A DNA stretch of 64,000 nt. Source: Paenibacillaceae bacterium. Its GTDB lineage: Bacteria; Bacillota; Bacilli; Paenibacillales; Paenibacillaceae. The translations under genes and the position numbers were made by a program. This document shows, piece after piece, positions 31,213 through 42,658 of this stretch (positions are counted from its first letter, which is position 1; every line of letters begins with the position of its first letter). A model generated the notes under the pieces. That model saw only the letters and a list, made by a program, of their open reading frames with translations. It ran no database searches and was not told where the DNA came from. The stretch is from contig CAAFUF010000032.1 in NCBI GenBank assembly GCA_900766135.1, positions 62,001 to 126,000 of the forward strand. Reading direction: 5' to 3'.

Positions 31213-31857
31213 TTACGCGTTGCCAAACGACGCCGGGTCCTGCCGCCAAGACCGCAGAAGCTCGAGGTCCTCGGCTTGAATGTCACCGCGCTTCACGGCA
31301 ACGTCGATCAGCGCCGAATAGTTGGACAAGGTTTGCAGCGGGAGGCCCGCATCGGCAAACGCCTGCACGGCTTTGTCCAACTGATAGCTGAAGATCGCCA
31401 GCACGGCCAAAGGCTCCGCCCCGGCTTCGCGCACGGCTTGCGCCGCCTTGATCGAGCTCCCTCCGGTGGAGATCAAATCCTCGATGACGACGACTTTCTG
31501 CCCCGGCTTAATCAAACCTTCGATTTGATTCTCTTTGCCGTGTCCTTTGGCCTTGTCGCGAATGTAGGCCATCGGCAGGCCCAGCTTCTGCGAAGTGAAC
31601 GCCGCGTGCGGAATGCCTGCCGTCGCCGTTCCGGCAATCACTTCGACTTCGGGGTAGGTATTGCGGATCATGGCCGCGAACGATTCGGCGATCAAATCGC
31701 GGATTTCCGGGTACGACATCGTGAGCCGGTTGTCGCAATAAATCGGCGATTGAATGCCCGAGGTCCAAGTAAACGGCTGATGCGGCCGGAGCGCCACCGC
31801 TCCGATGTCCAGCAGACTCCCGGCAATTTGCGCTTCTACCGATTGGGTATTCGTCAT
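31213..31857 (-). CDS. pyrE: orotate phosphoribosyltransferase
   Basis: Converts orotate and PRPP to OMP. 214 residues: PFTWTSGIQSPIYCDNRLTMSYPEIR, AGTATAGIPHAA, and the PRPP loop VVVIEDLISTGGSS (about 118-131). Usual family length. Last gene of the pyr operon, four bases after pyrF. Presumably repressed with the rest through the PyrR leader at 40261-40420, unless an internal promoter exists in the carB-pyrF gap. Confidence 0.95.
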   Translation of the reverse strand: MTNTQSVEAQIAGSLLDIGAVALRPHQPFTWTSGIQSPIYCDNRLTMSYPEIRDLIAESFAAMIRNTYPEVEVIAGTATAGIPHAAFTSQKLGLPMAYIRDKAKGHGKENQIEGLIKPGQKVVVIEDLISTGGSSIKAAQAVREAGAEPLAVLAIFSYQLDKAVQAFADAGLPLQTLSNYSALIDVAVKRGDIQAEDLELLRSWRQDPASFGNA

Positions 31858-31860
31858 GTC

Positions 31861-32589
31861 TTACATCATCTCCTTAATGATCGATTCCGCTGCTTCGCGC
31901 GGATTTGGGGCACCGATGATCGGCCGCGCTACGACGATATAATCCGTCCCTTGCGCCATCGCCTCGCCTGGAGTTAAAGTGCGCGACTGATCGCCTTGCG
32001 GGCTGTTCGCCGGGCGAATCCCCGGCGTCACCGTCAGGAAAGCTTGTCCGCACCTCGCTTTGATCGCCGTCACCTCAAGCGGCGATGCGACAACGCCGTC
32101 CAGACCCGCCTGACGAGTCAGTTCCGCATAATGCACAACAGCTCCTTCCACATCGCCCGGGATTCCGATCTCCTCGTTCATCACCCGCCGGCTCGTGCTC
32201 GTCAGTTGAGTCACCGCGATGATCTTCGGCATCGTCAGCGAGTTATCGCTCTCGAGGGCTGCCAGCGCACCCTCCCGGGCCGCCTTCATCATGTCCAGCC
32301 CGCCTCCGGCATGCACGTTAAACAGATCCACGCCAAGCTTCGTGACGCTGTTCGCTCCTCCTTTGACCGTATTCGGGATGTCATGCATCTTCACGTCTAG
32401 AAAAACGGAGTAGCCCCGCTGCTTCAATTCGCGAATCAATTCCGGACCGGCCGCGTAAAACAGCTGCAGCCCCACCTTCATGTAGCAGGGAATCCCCTCC
32501 AGCACCTTCAGCAGCTTTCGCGCCTGATCCGCATCGGGGAAGTCCAGGCCAACGATCAGTTTCCCGGCCGCTTCTTCAAACGAACGCAA
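31861..32589 (-). CDS. pyrF: orotidine 5'-phosphate decarboxylase
   Basis: Decarboxylates OMP to UMP. 242 residues: KLIVGLDFPDAD at the start, catalytic KxxxDxKxxD in VFLDVKMHDIPNTV, MKVGLQLFY, and C-terminal VTPGIRPANSPQGDQ and PIIGAPNPREAAE. The start is TTG at 32589, seven bases after GGAGGAG; a longer frame from an ATG at 32628 would lie upstream of that site. Separated from carB by about 360 bases of repeats. Confidence 0.95.
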   Translation of the reverse strand: MRSFEEAAGKLIVGLDFPDADQARKLLKVLEGIPCYMKVGLQLFYAAGPELIRELKQRGYSVFLDVKMHDIPNTVKGGANSVTKLGVDLFNVHAGGGLDMMKAAREGALAALESDNSLTMPKIIAVTQLTSTSRRVMNEEIGIPGDVEGAVVHYAELTRQAGLDGVVASPLEVTAIKARCGQAFLTVTPGIRPANSPQGDQSRTLTPGEAMAQGTDYIVVARPIIGAPNPREAAESIIKEMM

Positions 32590-32670
32590 ATCCGCTCTCC
32601 TCCATTCATGCTTGCGGCTCCGAAGCAAGATGCTTCCGAGCCGCCACTTTATTTTTCATTTTGGCCTGAC

Positions 32671-32858
32671 TTAACGGACCGTATGGACCTTATTTGCTCA
32701 TTTCCCCGCTATTTCCCGTTGCAACGGACTCCAGAGACCTTATTGGGCTCTCATGGCGGCCATTTGGCTGCTTTTTACCCAAGATAAGGGCTCCTCGGTC
32801 CGCGTTAGAATCGGAAACTGCCCAAAAGCGGGTCAATAACGTTTCTGGTGTCCGTTAG
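32671..32858. repeat. inverted array of four 24-bp TAACGGAC...TTATT units (array 1)
   Basis: Units close to YTAACGGAC-N3-AGAGACCTTATT: forward at 32671-32695 and 32721-32744, reverse at 32781-32808 and 32835-32858. Orientation is + + - -, so the array can fold on itself. The same layout occurs at 57665-57849 and related units at 40738-40922. No gene is seen in this gap. Confidence 0.75.
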
Positions 32859-32910
32859 CTTGCCGATAGCTACGCGAGCAACTGAAATATTTCCGTAACT
32901 ATCATACCCA

Positions 32911-32940
32911 GCTTCGTGATCAAATGTCGACTTTTTGAAC
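32911..32940 (-). repeat. truncated end of the structured repeat element
   Basis: On the minus strand GTTCAAAAAGTC, followed by GACATTTGATCACGAAG: the left terminus of the element seen complete at 54001-54166, cut after about 30 bases. It lies right against the carB stop. Confidence 0.65.
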
Positions 32941-32945
32941 TTCCT

Positions 32946-36158
<3,213 letters not shown>

Positions 36159-36162
36159 AGGT

Positions 36163-37299
36163 TTACAGTTCTCCTTTCGCCGCGGCCATCAGTTCGGCTT
36201 GGCGGGGTTTTTGCGGGTTCTGCCGCTTGTGCTCGCGGATCATCTCGATGAACCGGTCGAACAAGTAGCTGTTGTCGTATGGTCCCGGAGCCGCCTCCGG
36301 ATGATATTGTACGGAAAAGGCCGGGTATTTCTTATGTTTTAGTCCTTCGATCGTTTTGTCGTTATTGTTGATGTGCGTCACTTCCAGTTCGGTGCCGGCA
36401 ACGGACGCTTCGTTTACGGTGTAGCCGTGGTTCTGCGACGTAATGTAGCAGCGGCCGGAAGCCAGCTCTTTCACGGGATGGTTGCCGCCGCGATGGCCGA
36501 ATTTCAGCTTCTCCGTATCGGCGCCGCAAGCCAAGGCGAACAGCTGGTGGCCTAAGCAAATCCCGAAAATCGGATACTCGCCGAGCAGCTCGGCGATCAT
36601 CTTCGCCGCGTAAGGTACGTCTTTCGGATCCCCAGGTCCGTTGGACAGCTGGATGCCGTCCGGGTGCAGGCGGCGGATTTCGTCCGCGGTCGTGTTATGC
36701 GGCACGATCACGACGTCGCAATCGCGTTTGTTCAGCTCGCGCAGAATCCCGCTTTTCGCGCCGAAGTCGACCAACACGATTCGTTCCTTGGACCCCGGAC
36801 TGCTGTAGACATGGTGCGTCGAGGTTTGCGCCACCTGATTGCGCAACTCGGCGATGCTGGTCGCCAGCATCATTTCCTTCAATTCGTCCACCGATTTCGC
36901 CGAGGTGGTCAAAATCCCTCTCATGGTTCCCTGATGGCGGATAAGGCGCGTCAGCATGCGCGTATCGATGTCGGTAATGCCGGGAATGCCGTATTCCTTC
37001 AGCAGGTCGCCCAAATTGTATTGAGCTCGCCAGTTGCTTGGAGTCGGTTCATAGCGGCGAACCACAAAGCCGTGGATCGAAGGTGCGATGGATTCAAAGT
37101 CGTCGCGCGAAATGCCGTAGTTCCCGATCAGCGGGTACGTCATCGTGACGATTTGTCCGCAGTAGGAAGGATCGGACAGCACCTCTTGGTATCCCGTAAT
37201 TCCCGTATTAAAAACGACCTCGCCGGTCTTTTCCCCTTCCGCCCCAAATGAGGTTCCGGTAAACAGCGTGCCGTCTTCCAACAATAGTCTTGCCTGCAT
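36163..37299 (-). CDS. carA: carbamoyl-phosphate synthase small subunit (glutaminase)
   Basis: Class I glutamine amidotransferase that supplies ammonia to CarB. 378 residues: N-terminal CarA domain (MQARLLLEDGTLFTGTSFGAEG), GATase domain with IFGICLGHQLFALACG (nucleophile Cys), NGPGDPKD, and catalytic His/Glu in SVQYHPEAAPGP. Sits between pyrC and carB. Confidence 0.97.
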   Translation of the reverse strand: MQARLLLEDGTLFTGTSFGAEGEKTGEVVFNTGITGYQEVLSDPSYCGQIVTMTYPLIGNYGISRDDFESIAPSIHGFVVRRYEPTPSNWRAQYNLGDLLKEYGIPGITDIDTRMLTRLIRHQGTMRGILTTSAKSVDELKEMMLATSIAELRNQVAQTSTHHVYSSPGSKERIVLVDFGAKSGILRELNKRDCDVVIVPHNTTADEIRRLHPDGIQLSNGPGDPKDVPYAAKMIAELLGEYPIFGICLGHQLFALACGADTEKLKFGHRGGNHPVKELASGRCYITSQNHGYTVNEASVAGTELEVTHINNNDKTIEGLKHKKYPAFSVQYHPEAAPGPYDNSYLFDRFIEMIREHKRQNPQKPRQAELMAAAKGEL

Positions 37300-37351
37300 C
37301 CTGCAGCACTCCTTTATCCATAAGCTTAAATACTATATTCTCATCCGCCCA

Positions 37352-38656
37352 TTAACGGGCCAGTTCATGCGCGTCATTCCAGATCAGTTTCCCTTTGACG
37401 ATGGTTGCGACGGGCCAGCCCTTCAGCTTCCATCCGGTAAACGGAGTGTTGCGTCCTTTCGAGGCGAAGGCGGCCGGATCAACCGTCCGCTCCGCGTTCA
37501 GATCGACGATCGCCAGGTCGGCCGGAGTCCCCGGAACCAAACGTCCCGCTCCCAGGCCGAACACGCGGGCCGGATCCGCCGTCATCCGCTGCACCAGCAT
37601 CGCCAGGCTCCAGCGCCCGGTGGCGACGAACTTCGTATACAGCAGCGGGAAGGCCGTCTCGAATCCAACGATGCCAAACGGTGCGAGCTGCATGCCTTTC
37701 GCCTTCTCCTCTTCGCTGTGCGGAGCATGGTCGGTCACGATGATGTCGATCGTGCCGTCCTCCAGCGCGGCGATGCACGCTTCCACATCCCGGCGGGAGC
37801 GCAGCGGCGGATTCATTTTCCAGTTGGCATCCAGTCCGGGAATATCCTCCTCCGACAAGACCAGATGGTGCGGGCACACCTCCGCGGTGACGTTGATGCC
37901 GATTTGCTTCGCCTGGCGGATCAGCCGGATCGACTGCTCCGTGCTTACGTGGCACACATGGTAGTGAACCCCGGTCGCTTCCGCCAGCAAAATATCCCGC
38001 CCGACATGAATCGCCTCCGATTCGTTCGGAATTCCCTTCAAACCGTGCTTACGGGCGAATTCCCCTTCAGCCACCGGCGCGCCTTCCACCAGCGAGTTGT
38101 CTTCGCAGTGGGCGATCACCGGCATCCCCAGCGAGGCGGCTTGCCGCATCGCATCCTTCATCATTTGCGCGTTTTGCACGCCAACGCCGTCATCGGTAAA
38201 GCCGATCGCGCCAGCCTCTTTCAAGGCGGCGAAGTCCGTCAGCTCGCGGCCAAGCTCGCTTTGGGTGATCGCCGCATAAGGCAGCACGTTCACCAGCCCG
38301 GCCTCCTCGGCCTTCTGCAACACGAACCGCACCGTGTCCGGATTGTCGGTTACCGGCCGGGTGTTCGGCATGCAGGCGATGGTGGTAAATCCGCCTTGGG
38401 CCGCCGAGCGCGAGCCGGTTTCGATCGTCTCCTTATGCTCGAACCCCGGTTCCCGCAAATGAACGTGCATATCGATGAATCCCGGCGTTACCAGTCGGCC
38501 GCCGGCATCGATGACCTCAGTCCCTTCAGGGCTGGCCTGCTCAAGTCGGCCCGTTTTCTCGACTTTAGCGATGATTCCGTTCTCGATCGTAATTTGAGAT
38601 AATTCCTGTTCCCCTTGTTCATTCAAAATGTTGGCATTGATGATGACCAGCCGCAT
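37352..38656 (-). CDS. pyrC: dihydroorotase
   Basis: Cyclises carbamoyl aspartate to dihydroorotate. 434 residues, class I type: HVHLREPGFEHKETIETGSRSAAQGGFT with the metal HxH and substrate-binding Arg, NTRPVTDNPD, later HCEDNSLVEGAPV and VHYHVCHVSTEQSIRLI, and catalytic DHAPHSEEEKAKG. About 90 bases from pyrB and 50 from carA. Confidence 0.96.
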   Translation of the reverse strand: MRLVIINANILNEQGEQELSQITIENGIIAKVEKTGRLEQASPEGTEVIDAGGRLVTPGFIDMHVHLREPGFEHKETIETGSRSAAQGGFTTIACMPNTRPVTDNPDTVRFVLQKAEEAGLVNVLPYAAITQSELGRELTDFAALKEAGAIGFTDDGVGVQNAQMMKDAMRQAASLGMPVIAHCEDNSLVEGAPVAEGEFARKHGLKGIPNESEAIHVGRDILLAEATGVHYHVCHVSTEQSIRLIRQAKQIGINVTAEVCPHHLVLSEEDIPGLDANWKMNPPLRSRRDVEACIAALEDGTIDIIVTDHAPHSEEEKAKGMQLAPFGIVGFETAFPLLYTKFVATGRWSLAMLVQRMTADPARVFGLGAGRLVPGTPADLAIVDLNAERTVDPAAFASKGRNTPFTGWKLKGWPVATIVKGKLIWNDAHELAR

Positions 38657-38745
38657 GTTCTTATCTCTCCCCGCTGATTGAAGTTCGTATCCGAATACTC
38701 ACGTCCGCCGTCTTGCCTGCGGCAACCCTTTATCCCGGCCGCAGT

Positions 38746-39657
38746 TTACAGCAAAGCGCGTTCCATTACCGCCATGCGGATCGGAACCCCGTTTTGCATC
38801 TGCTTAAAAATCCGGGATTGCGGATGCTCTACCACCGCATCATCGATCTCGACGCCCCGATTCACCGGAGCCGGATGCATGATCAGCACGTGCGGCGCGA
38901 GGGCCGCAGCCCGTTCTTCCGTCAAGCCATATTGCAGACGGTATTCTTCGGCCGACTTAATCAGCCCGCCGACGTGGCGCTCCAGCTGCACTCGCAGCAT
39001 CATAACCACATCGGCGCAAAGCGCTTCTTCCATCGGGACATAAGGCGCATACGCACTCAGCTCCGGGGCTTGCATATTGTCCGGCGCGCAGAGCTTTACT
39101 TCGGCGCCGAATTTTTGCAGCGCCCACAGGTTGGAGCGTGCGACCCGGCTATGCTTGATATCCCCGATGATCGACACCTTCAGCCCGCCAAGTTCCCCGA
39201 AATGCTGTTTCATCGTATATAGATCCAGCAGCGCTTGCGTCGGATGTTCGTTGTTGCCGTCCCCTGCATTCACGAGCGGCACCGATACCCGCTTGGCGAG
39301 CTCCTCCAGCATGCCGATCGGCTTTAGCCGGATCACGCCGGCGTCGATGCCCATCGATTCCAGCGTGCGAACCGTGTCGTAGATCGACTCGCCCTTCTCT
39401 ACGCTGGAAGCGGCTGCCGCAAAGTTCAGCACCTGGGCACCCAGCCTTTTCTCCGCCATCTCGAACGAGAAGCGGGTGCGCGTACTGTTTTCGAAAAACA
39501 TATTCGCAACGAAATGGTCCTTCAGCACCGGAATCATCTTCTCTTCCCTTGCATCCCAATAGGCCGCCCGGTCGAGAATCGCGGAAATTTCCGCGGCGCT
39601 CAATTCCTTCAGCCCGAGGAGGCTTCGTTCCTTCACTGCAGTTGCGGTCAACGCCAT
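38746..39657 (-). CDS. pyrB: aspartate carbamoyltransferase catalytic subunit
   Basis: Joins carbamoyl phosphate and aspartate. 303 residues: FFENSTRTRFSFEMAEKRLG (STRTR carbamoyl-phosphate loop), VSVPLVNAGDGNNEHPTQALLDLYT (HPTQ), and MHPAPVNRGVEID. No regulatory PyrI gene nearby, as in other Firmicutes. Three bases after pyrR. Confidence 0.97.
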   Translation of the reverse strand: MALTATAVKERSLLGLKELSAAEISAILDRAAYWDAREEKMIPVLKDHFVANMFFENSTRTRFSFEMAEKRLGAQVLNFAAAASSVEKGESIYDTVRTLESMGIDAGVIRLKPIGMLEELAKRVSVPLVNAGDGNNEHPTQALLDLYTMKQHFGELGGLKVSIIGDIKHSRVARSNLWALQKFGAEVKLCAPDNMQAPELSAYAPYVPMEEALCADVVMMLRVQLERHVGGLIKSAEEYRLQYGLTEERAAALAPHVLIMHPAPVNRGVEIDDAVVEHPQSRIFKQMQNGVPIRMAVMERALL

Positions 39658-39659
39658 CT

Positions 39660-40205
39660 TTAGTTCCCCTCCCGCGCTTGCAGGATGCGAACCAGATCGG
39701 TGCCGTCATGCTCCGTCAAGAGCACTTCGATTTCTTCCGCCCGCGAGGTCGGCACGTTCTTGCCGATGTAGTCGGCTCGGATCGGCAGCTCCCGGTGTCC
39801 CCGGTCGGCAAGCACCGCCAGCTGGATCGACTCCGGACGGCCGCAATCCATGATCGCGTCCATCGCCGCCCGGATCGTGCGGCCCGTATAGAGCACATCG
39901 TCGAACAGGATGACTTTCTTGCCTTGAATCGATACCGGGAAGGTAGCCTTGGCGCCTCCTTGCGCGGAATCCTCTTTATCGTCGCGATAGTTCGTTACGT
40001 CAAGCTCGCCCCATGGGATGGCGGTTCCTTCGATGCTCTCCAGGCGTTCGGCCAGCCGCTTCGCGAGGTAGACGCCTCTTGTTTTGATGCCGGCCAGCAC
40101 GCACCCCTCGATCCCCTTGTTTCGTTCCAAAATTTCATGCGCAATTCTTGTCAGTGCCCTCCGAATCGCCGTTTCGTCCATTATGATATGACTTTCGTTG
40201 CTCAC
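39660..40205 (-). CDS. pyrR: PyrR, RNA-binding attenuation protein with uracil phosphoribosyltransferase fold
   Basis: Binds UMP/UTP and the pyr leader RNA to favour termination. 181 residues: ERNKGIEGCVLAGIKTRGVYLAKRL, GELDVTNYRDD, PRPP loop VILFDDVLYTGRTIRAAMD, and LADRGHRELPIRADYIGKNVPTS. First gene of the operon; its target hairpin lies in the leader immediately upstream, so it should control its own operon. AAGGAGG precedes the ATG. Confidence 0.96.
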   Translation of the reverse strand: MSNESHIIMDETAIRRALTRIAHEILERNKGIEGCVLAGIKTRGVYLAKRLAERLESIEGTAIPWGELDVTNYRDDKEDSAQGGAKATFPVSIQGKKVILFDDVLYTGRTIRAAMDAIMDCGRPESIQLAVLADRGHRELPIRADYIGKNVPTSRAEEIEVLLTEHDGTDLVRILQAREGN

Positions 40206-40260
40206 AGCCTGCGACCTCCTTAAGGGATAGGGTCACCTTGCATCGTCCGTGATAGGCGCA

Positions 40261-40420
40261 TAAAAAAACTCCTTGCCGGAAATCCAGGCAAGGAGTCTTT
40301 AGCCACAGTAAACCTATGACTGTCATGTAGGTCTTGGACATAGAGGACCGCCGCAAAGAAGCGAAGTCCGCCCAATTCCCCATTCACGTTACCTTGCCAG
40401 CCTCACGGGACTGAATTAAA
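40261..40420 (-). promoter_or_regulatory. PyrR-controlled attenuator leader
   Basis: Minus strand from 40420: the PyrR-binding loop TTCAGTCCCGTGAGGCTGGC matches the known consensus (CAGTCC-N-GAGAGGCTG), and further down ACTCCTTGCC-N9-GGCAAGGAGT-TTTTTT (40261-40296) is an intrinsic terminator. The arrangement, binding loop then terminator, is that of Bacillus pyr attenuators. The middle anti-terminator pairing was not worked out. Confidence 0.85.
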
Positions 40421-40440
40421 GGTGCTTATGGTTTACATGA

Positions 40441-40469
40441 ATTATGACAGAATGAGATTAGCCTGTCAA
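40441..40469 (-). promoter_or_regulatory. sigma-A promoter of the pyr operon
   Basis: Minus strand TTGACA (40464-40469), 17-bp spacer, CATAAT (40441-40446), some 25 bases before the PyrR-binding loop. Confidence 0.85.
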
Positions 40470-40737
40470 GACACCCGGCCCAGATCGTTGCTTGCCGATG
40501 CTGAGGTTCATTCCATCTCCCGTGTGGAAGCCTGCTGTGCTGTTGGATGTTTATAATTATACATACTATGTTATATTTATTCAACCCTGATTTTTCCCGG
40601 CTTATCCCCGATCTGTGGCCGGTTTAACCGCACGCCCCCTTCCCTGTCACTGCATAATCGCCCTAACATTCTGAATATTTAACCAGAATCCAGGGATGTA
40701 TGCCAGCAAGCCATAACGTGAAAACAGGATACTTGAT

Positions 40738-40922
40738 GTAACGCGGATCAGAAACGCTATTTGGAGAAAAATAAGCCCTCCTGCGGCGTAACGCTTACAG
40801 GAGAGCTTATTTGCGATTTTTTGAAGCAAATGTGGTTGGTTTGGCCTCATTAAGCCTGCTGGCAAGTGTTAGACGCAAAAACCAGTGATTTTCGCCGAAA
40901 TAAGCTTTCAGGCCAGCGTTAG
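40738..40922. repeat. array of four units related to the TAACGGAC family (array 3)
   Basis: Units resembling TAACGC-N5-CAGRAGNGCTTATTT: forward 40738-40762, reverse 40769-40791, forward 40788-40812, reverse 40898-40922. The first unit (GTAACGCGGATCAGAAACG...) is nearest to the arrays at 32671 and 57665. Order + - + -, so short hairpins can form. The stretch 40470-40737 upstream holds no gene I can support. Confidence 0.6.
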
Positions 40923-40954
40923 AGCATAAAGCAGCACCGGGAGCAACAGGATCA

Positions 40955-41145
40955 GTGACAAAAGTATCAGCAACAGAATCAGCAGTATCAGCAACAGCAG
41001 CAGTGTCAGCAGCAGTATCAGCAACAGCAGCAGTGTCAGCAACAGCAGCAGTGTCAGCAACAGCAACAGTGTCAGCAACAGCAACAGTAACAGCAGTATC
41101 AGCAACAGCAAAAGCAAAAGTAACAGCAGCAGTGTCAACAGCTGT
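40955..41145. repeat. trinucleotide-phased minisatellite, 18-bp unit
   Basis: About eleven imperfect copies of GTRTCAGCAACAGCAGCA; unit lengths seen are 9, 12, 18, 21 and 24, all multiples of three. Several frames on both strands are open through it only because the unit lacks stops, giving Ala-Val-Ser-Ala-Thr or poly-Leu products. It follows the dapL terminator, and neither product has a convincing start, so I treat it as non-coding. Confidence 0.75.
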
Positions 41146-41186
41146 AGTATCAGGAAAATCCCCGAATCACATCGTCCACACCAAAC

Positions 41187-41224
41187 AAAAAAAACGCCCC
41201 TCGGGATCAACCCAAGAGGCTTTT
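41187..41224 (-). terminator. terminator of dapL
   Basis: Minus strand GCCTCTTGGG-TTGAT-CCCGAGGGGC with two G-U pairs, followed by GTTTTTTTT. Confidence 0.85.
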
Positions 41225-41236
41225 GGTTCGGTTCTA

Positions 41237-42490
41237 CTAAAATATAAACTTCAAATCGCCAAGACGGCGTTTGATTTCGGAAATAACGCGGCGCTCCTCG
41301 TCCTCCCCGTCGGCAATAAACGTGACGGAGAAACGCACGAAATGTCCTGCATCGTCCCACGGCACGGTAGAAATGAGTTTCTCCCGGATCAGGAACTGCG
41401 AAAAATCCTCGGCGGTCGCAAACGCTGGTCCGCCTTCCACGCCCTTCGGCGCTTCCACATAAAGGAAGAACGATCCCTTCGGCTTCTTCGCCTTAAAGCC
41501 CAAGTCGTTTAATGCGTTAACCAGCAACTCGTGGCGGCGCGAATATTTCTCGGCGATGCGCTCCGTGATTTCCGGATGGGCGAGCCCGTAAGCCGCCGCT
41601 TTCTGAATCGCGATGAACTGGCCGGAATCGTTGTTGTCCTTCACGTCGCTGAACGCCTTAACGACAAGCGGATTGCCGGCAACGAAACCGATTCTCCATC
41701 CCGTCATGTTGTACGACTTAGACAAGGAGTGCAGTTCGACGCCCACGTCCTTCGCCCCCGGGACAGACAGGAAGCTCAGCGGCTTCAGGCCGTCATAGGT
41801 CAGCGCGGCATAAGGAGCGTCATGCACGATAACGACGTGATATTTCTTCGCCCAGTCCACCACTTTGGCAAAAAACTCTTTCGTTGCGCTCGCGCCTGTC
41901 GGGTTGTTCGGATAATTCAAATACAGCAGCTTCGCCTTGCGCGCGATCTCTTCCGGAATCGCGTCCAGATCCGGCAGGAAGTCGTTCTCCTCCGTCAATT
42001 GCACCGTATAGACCTCGCCGCCCATATACTTCGTATGCGTGCCGATGATCGGATAACCCGGTACGGTCATGATCGTGACATCCCCGGGATTGATGAAGCA
42101 GGAAGGCAGCATGGCGATCGCCGGTTTCGAACCGATCGAGTGCACCACCTCAGAGACCGGATCGATGCCTTCAACGCCAAAAACGTCATGGAGGTACTTC
42201 GCCGCCGCCTCCTTGAACTCGGCAATTCCGTTGTCGGCGTAGCCGCGGTTCTCGCGTTTGGCCGCTTCTTCCGCCAACTTGGCCACGATGCCGGCATCAG
42301 CCATGTCATCGGGTTCGCCAACGCCCATGTCGATCAGCTCGATATCCGGAAAATCGTTTTTCGCCGCGGCTTTGGCGCGCTTGATTTTCTCGAATTTATA
42401 AATAGCGGTGTCTTTGCCGTAATTCGCCCCGCCAATGCGCTCTGCAAATTGCTGTTGAATATATGTTTCTTGTCCATTCAGCGTACTCAT
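41237..42490 (-). CDS. dapL: LL-diaminopimelate aminotransferase
   Basis: PLP enzyme that makes LL-diaminopimelate directly from tetrahydrodipicolinate for lysine and peptidoglycan. 417 residues, near the family's usual 410: DMGVGEPDDMADAGIVAKLAEEA, YADNGIAEFKEAAAKYL, LNYPNNPTGA, and the PLP lysine in SLSKSYNMTGWRIGF. Closely related class I aminotransferases could be confused, but these segments fit DapL best. Transcribed alone between a leader with a terminator-like hairpin and its own terminator. Confidence 0.8.
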   Translation of the reverse strand: MSTLNGQETYIQQQFAERIGGANYGKDTAIYKFEKIKRAKAAAKNDFPDIELIDMGVGEPDDMADAGIVAKLAEEAAKRENRGYADNGIAEFKEAAAKYLHDVFGVEGIDPVSEVVHSIGSKPAIAMLPSCFINPGDVTIMTVPGYPIIGTHTKYMGGEVYTVQLTEENDFLPDLDAIPEEIARKAKLLYLNYPNNPTGASATKEFFAKVVDWAKKYHVVIVHDAPYAALTYDGLKPLSFLSVPGAKDVGVELHSLSKSYNMTGWRIGFVAGNPLVVKAFSDVKDNNDSGQFIAIQKAAAYGLAHPEITERIAEKYSRRHELLVNALNDLGFKAKKPKGSFFLYVEAPKGVEGGPAFATAEDFSQFLIREKLISTVPWDDAGHFVRFSVTFIADGEDEERRVISEIKRRLGDLKFIF

Positions 42491-42519
42491 ATCAAACGTC
42501 CATCTCCTTCGTATTCATG

Positions 42520-42593
42520 AAAAAATCCATTCTCGAATGGTTCGAACTCGCACTTTAAATATGCAGGAATTCGGCCCATTTAGAGAATGGATT
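42520..42593 (-). promoter_or_regulatory. candidate attenuator in the dapL leader
   Basis: Minus strand contains four segments that pair in exclusive ways: AATCCATTCTC (42583-42593), AATGGG (42575-42580), CCATTC (42535-42540) and GAGAATGGATT (42524-42534), the last followed by a T run just before the ribosome site. CCATT-CGAG-AATGG plus T's is an intrinsic-terminator-like hairpin; the first arm can instead pair with the last. No known riboswitch core is recognised. Confidence 0.5.
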
Positions 42594-42658
42594 AATCACC
42601 CGATCGTTTGTACTTTTTGATCAAGCTGTCTCCTGGAGGTGAACATCAAACACGAGGA

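Noticed and set aside
37268..38602. 444-codon plus-strand frame opposite pyrC
   Set aside because: Antisense shadow; no motif, and it begins inside the carA start region.
40955..41145. CRISPR array
   Set aside because: Units are tandem without unique spacers and are imperfect; no cas genes in the window.
40908..41360. Poly-leucine minus-strand and Ala-Val-Ser plus-strand proteins in the minisatellite
   Set aside because: Open only because the repeat unit has no stops; no credible start, and both run over the dapL end.
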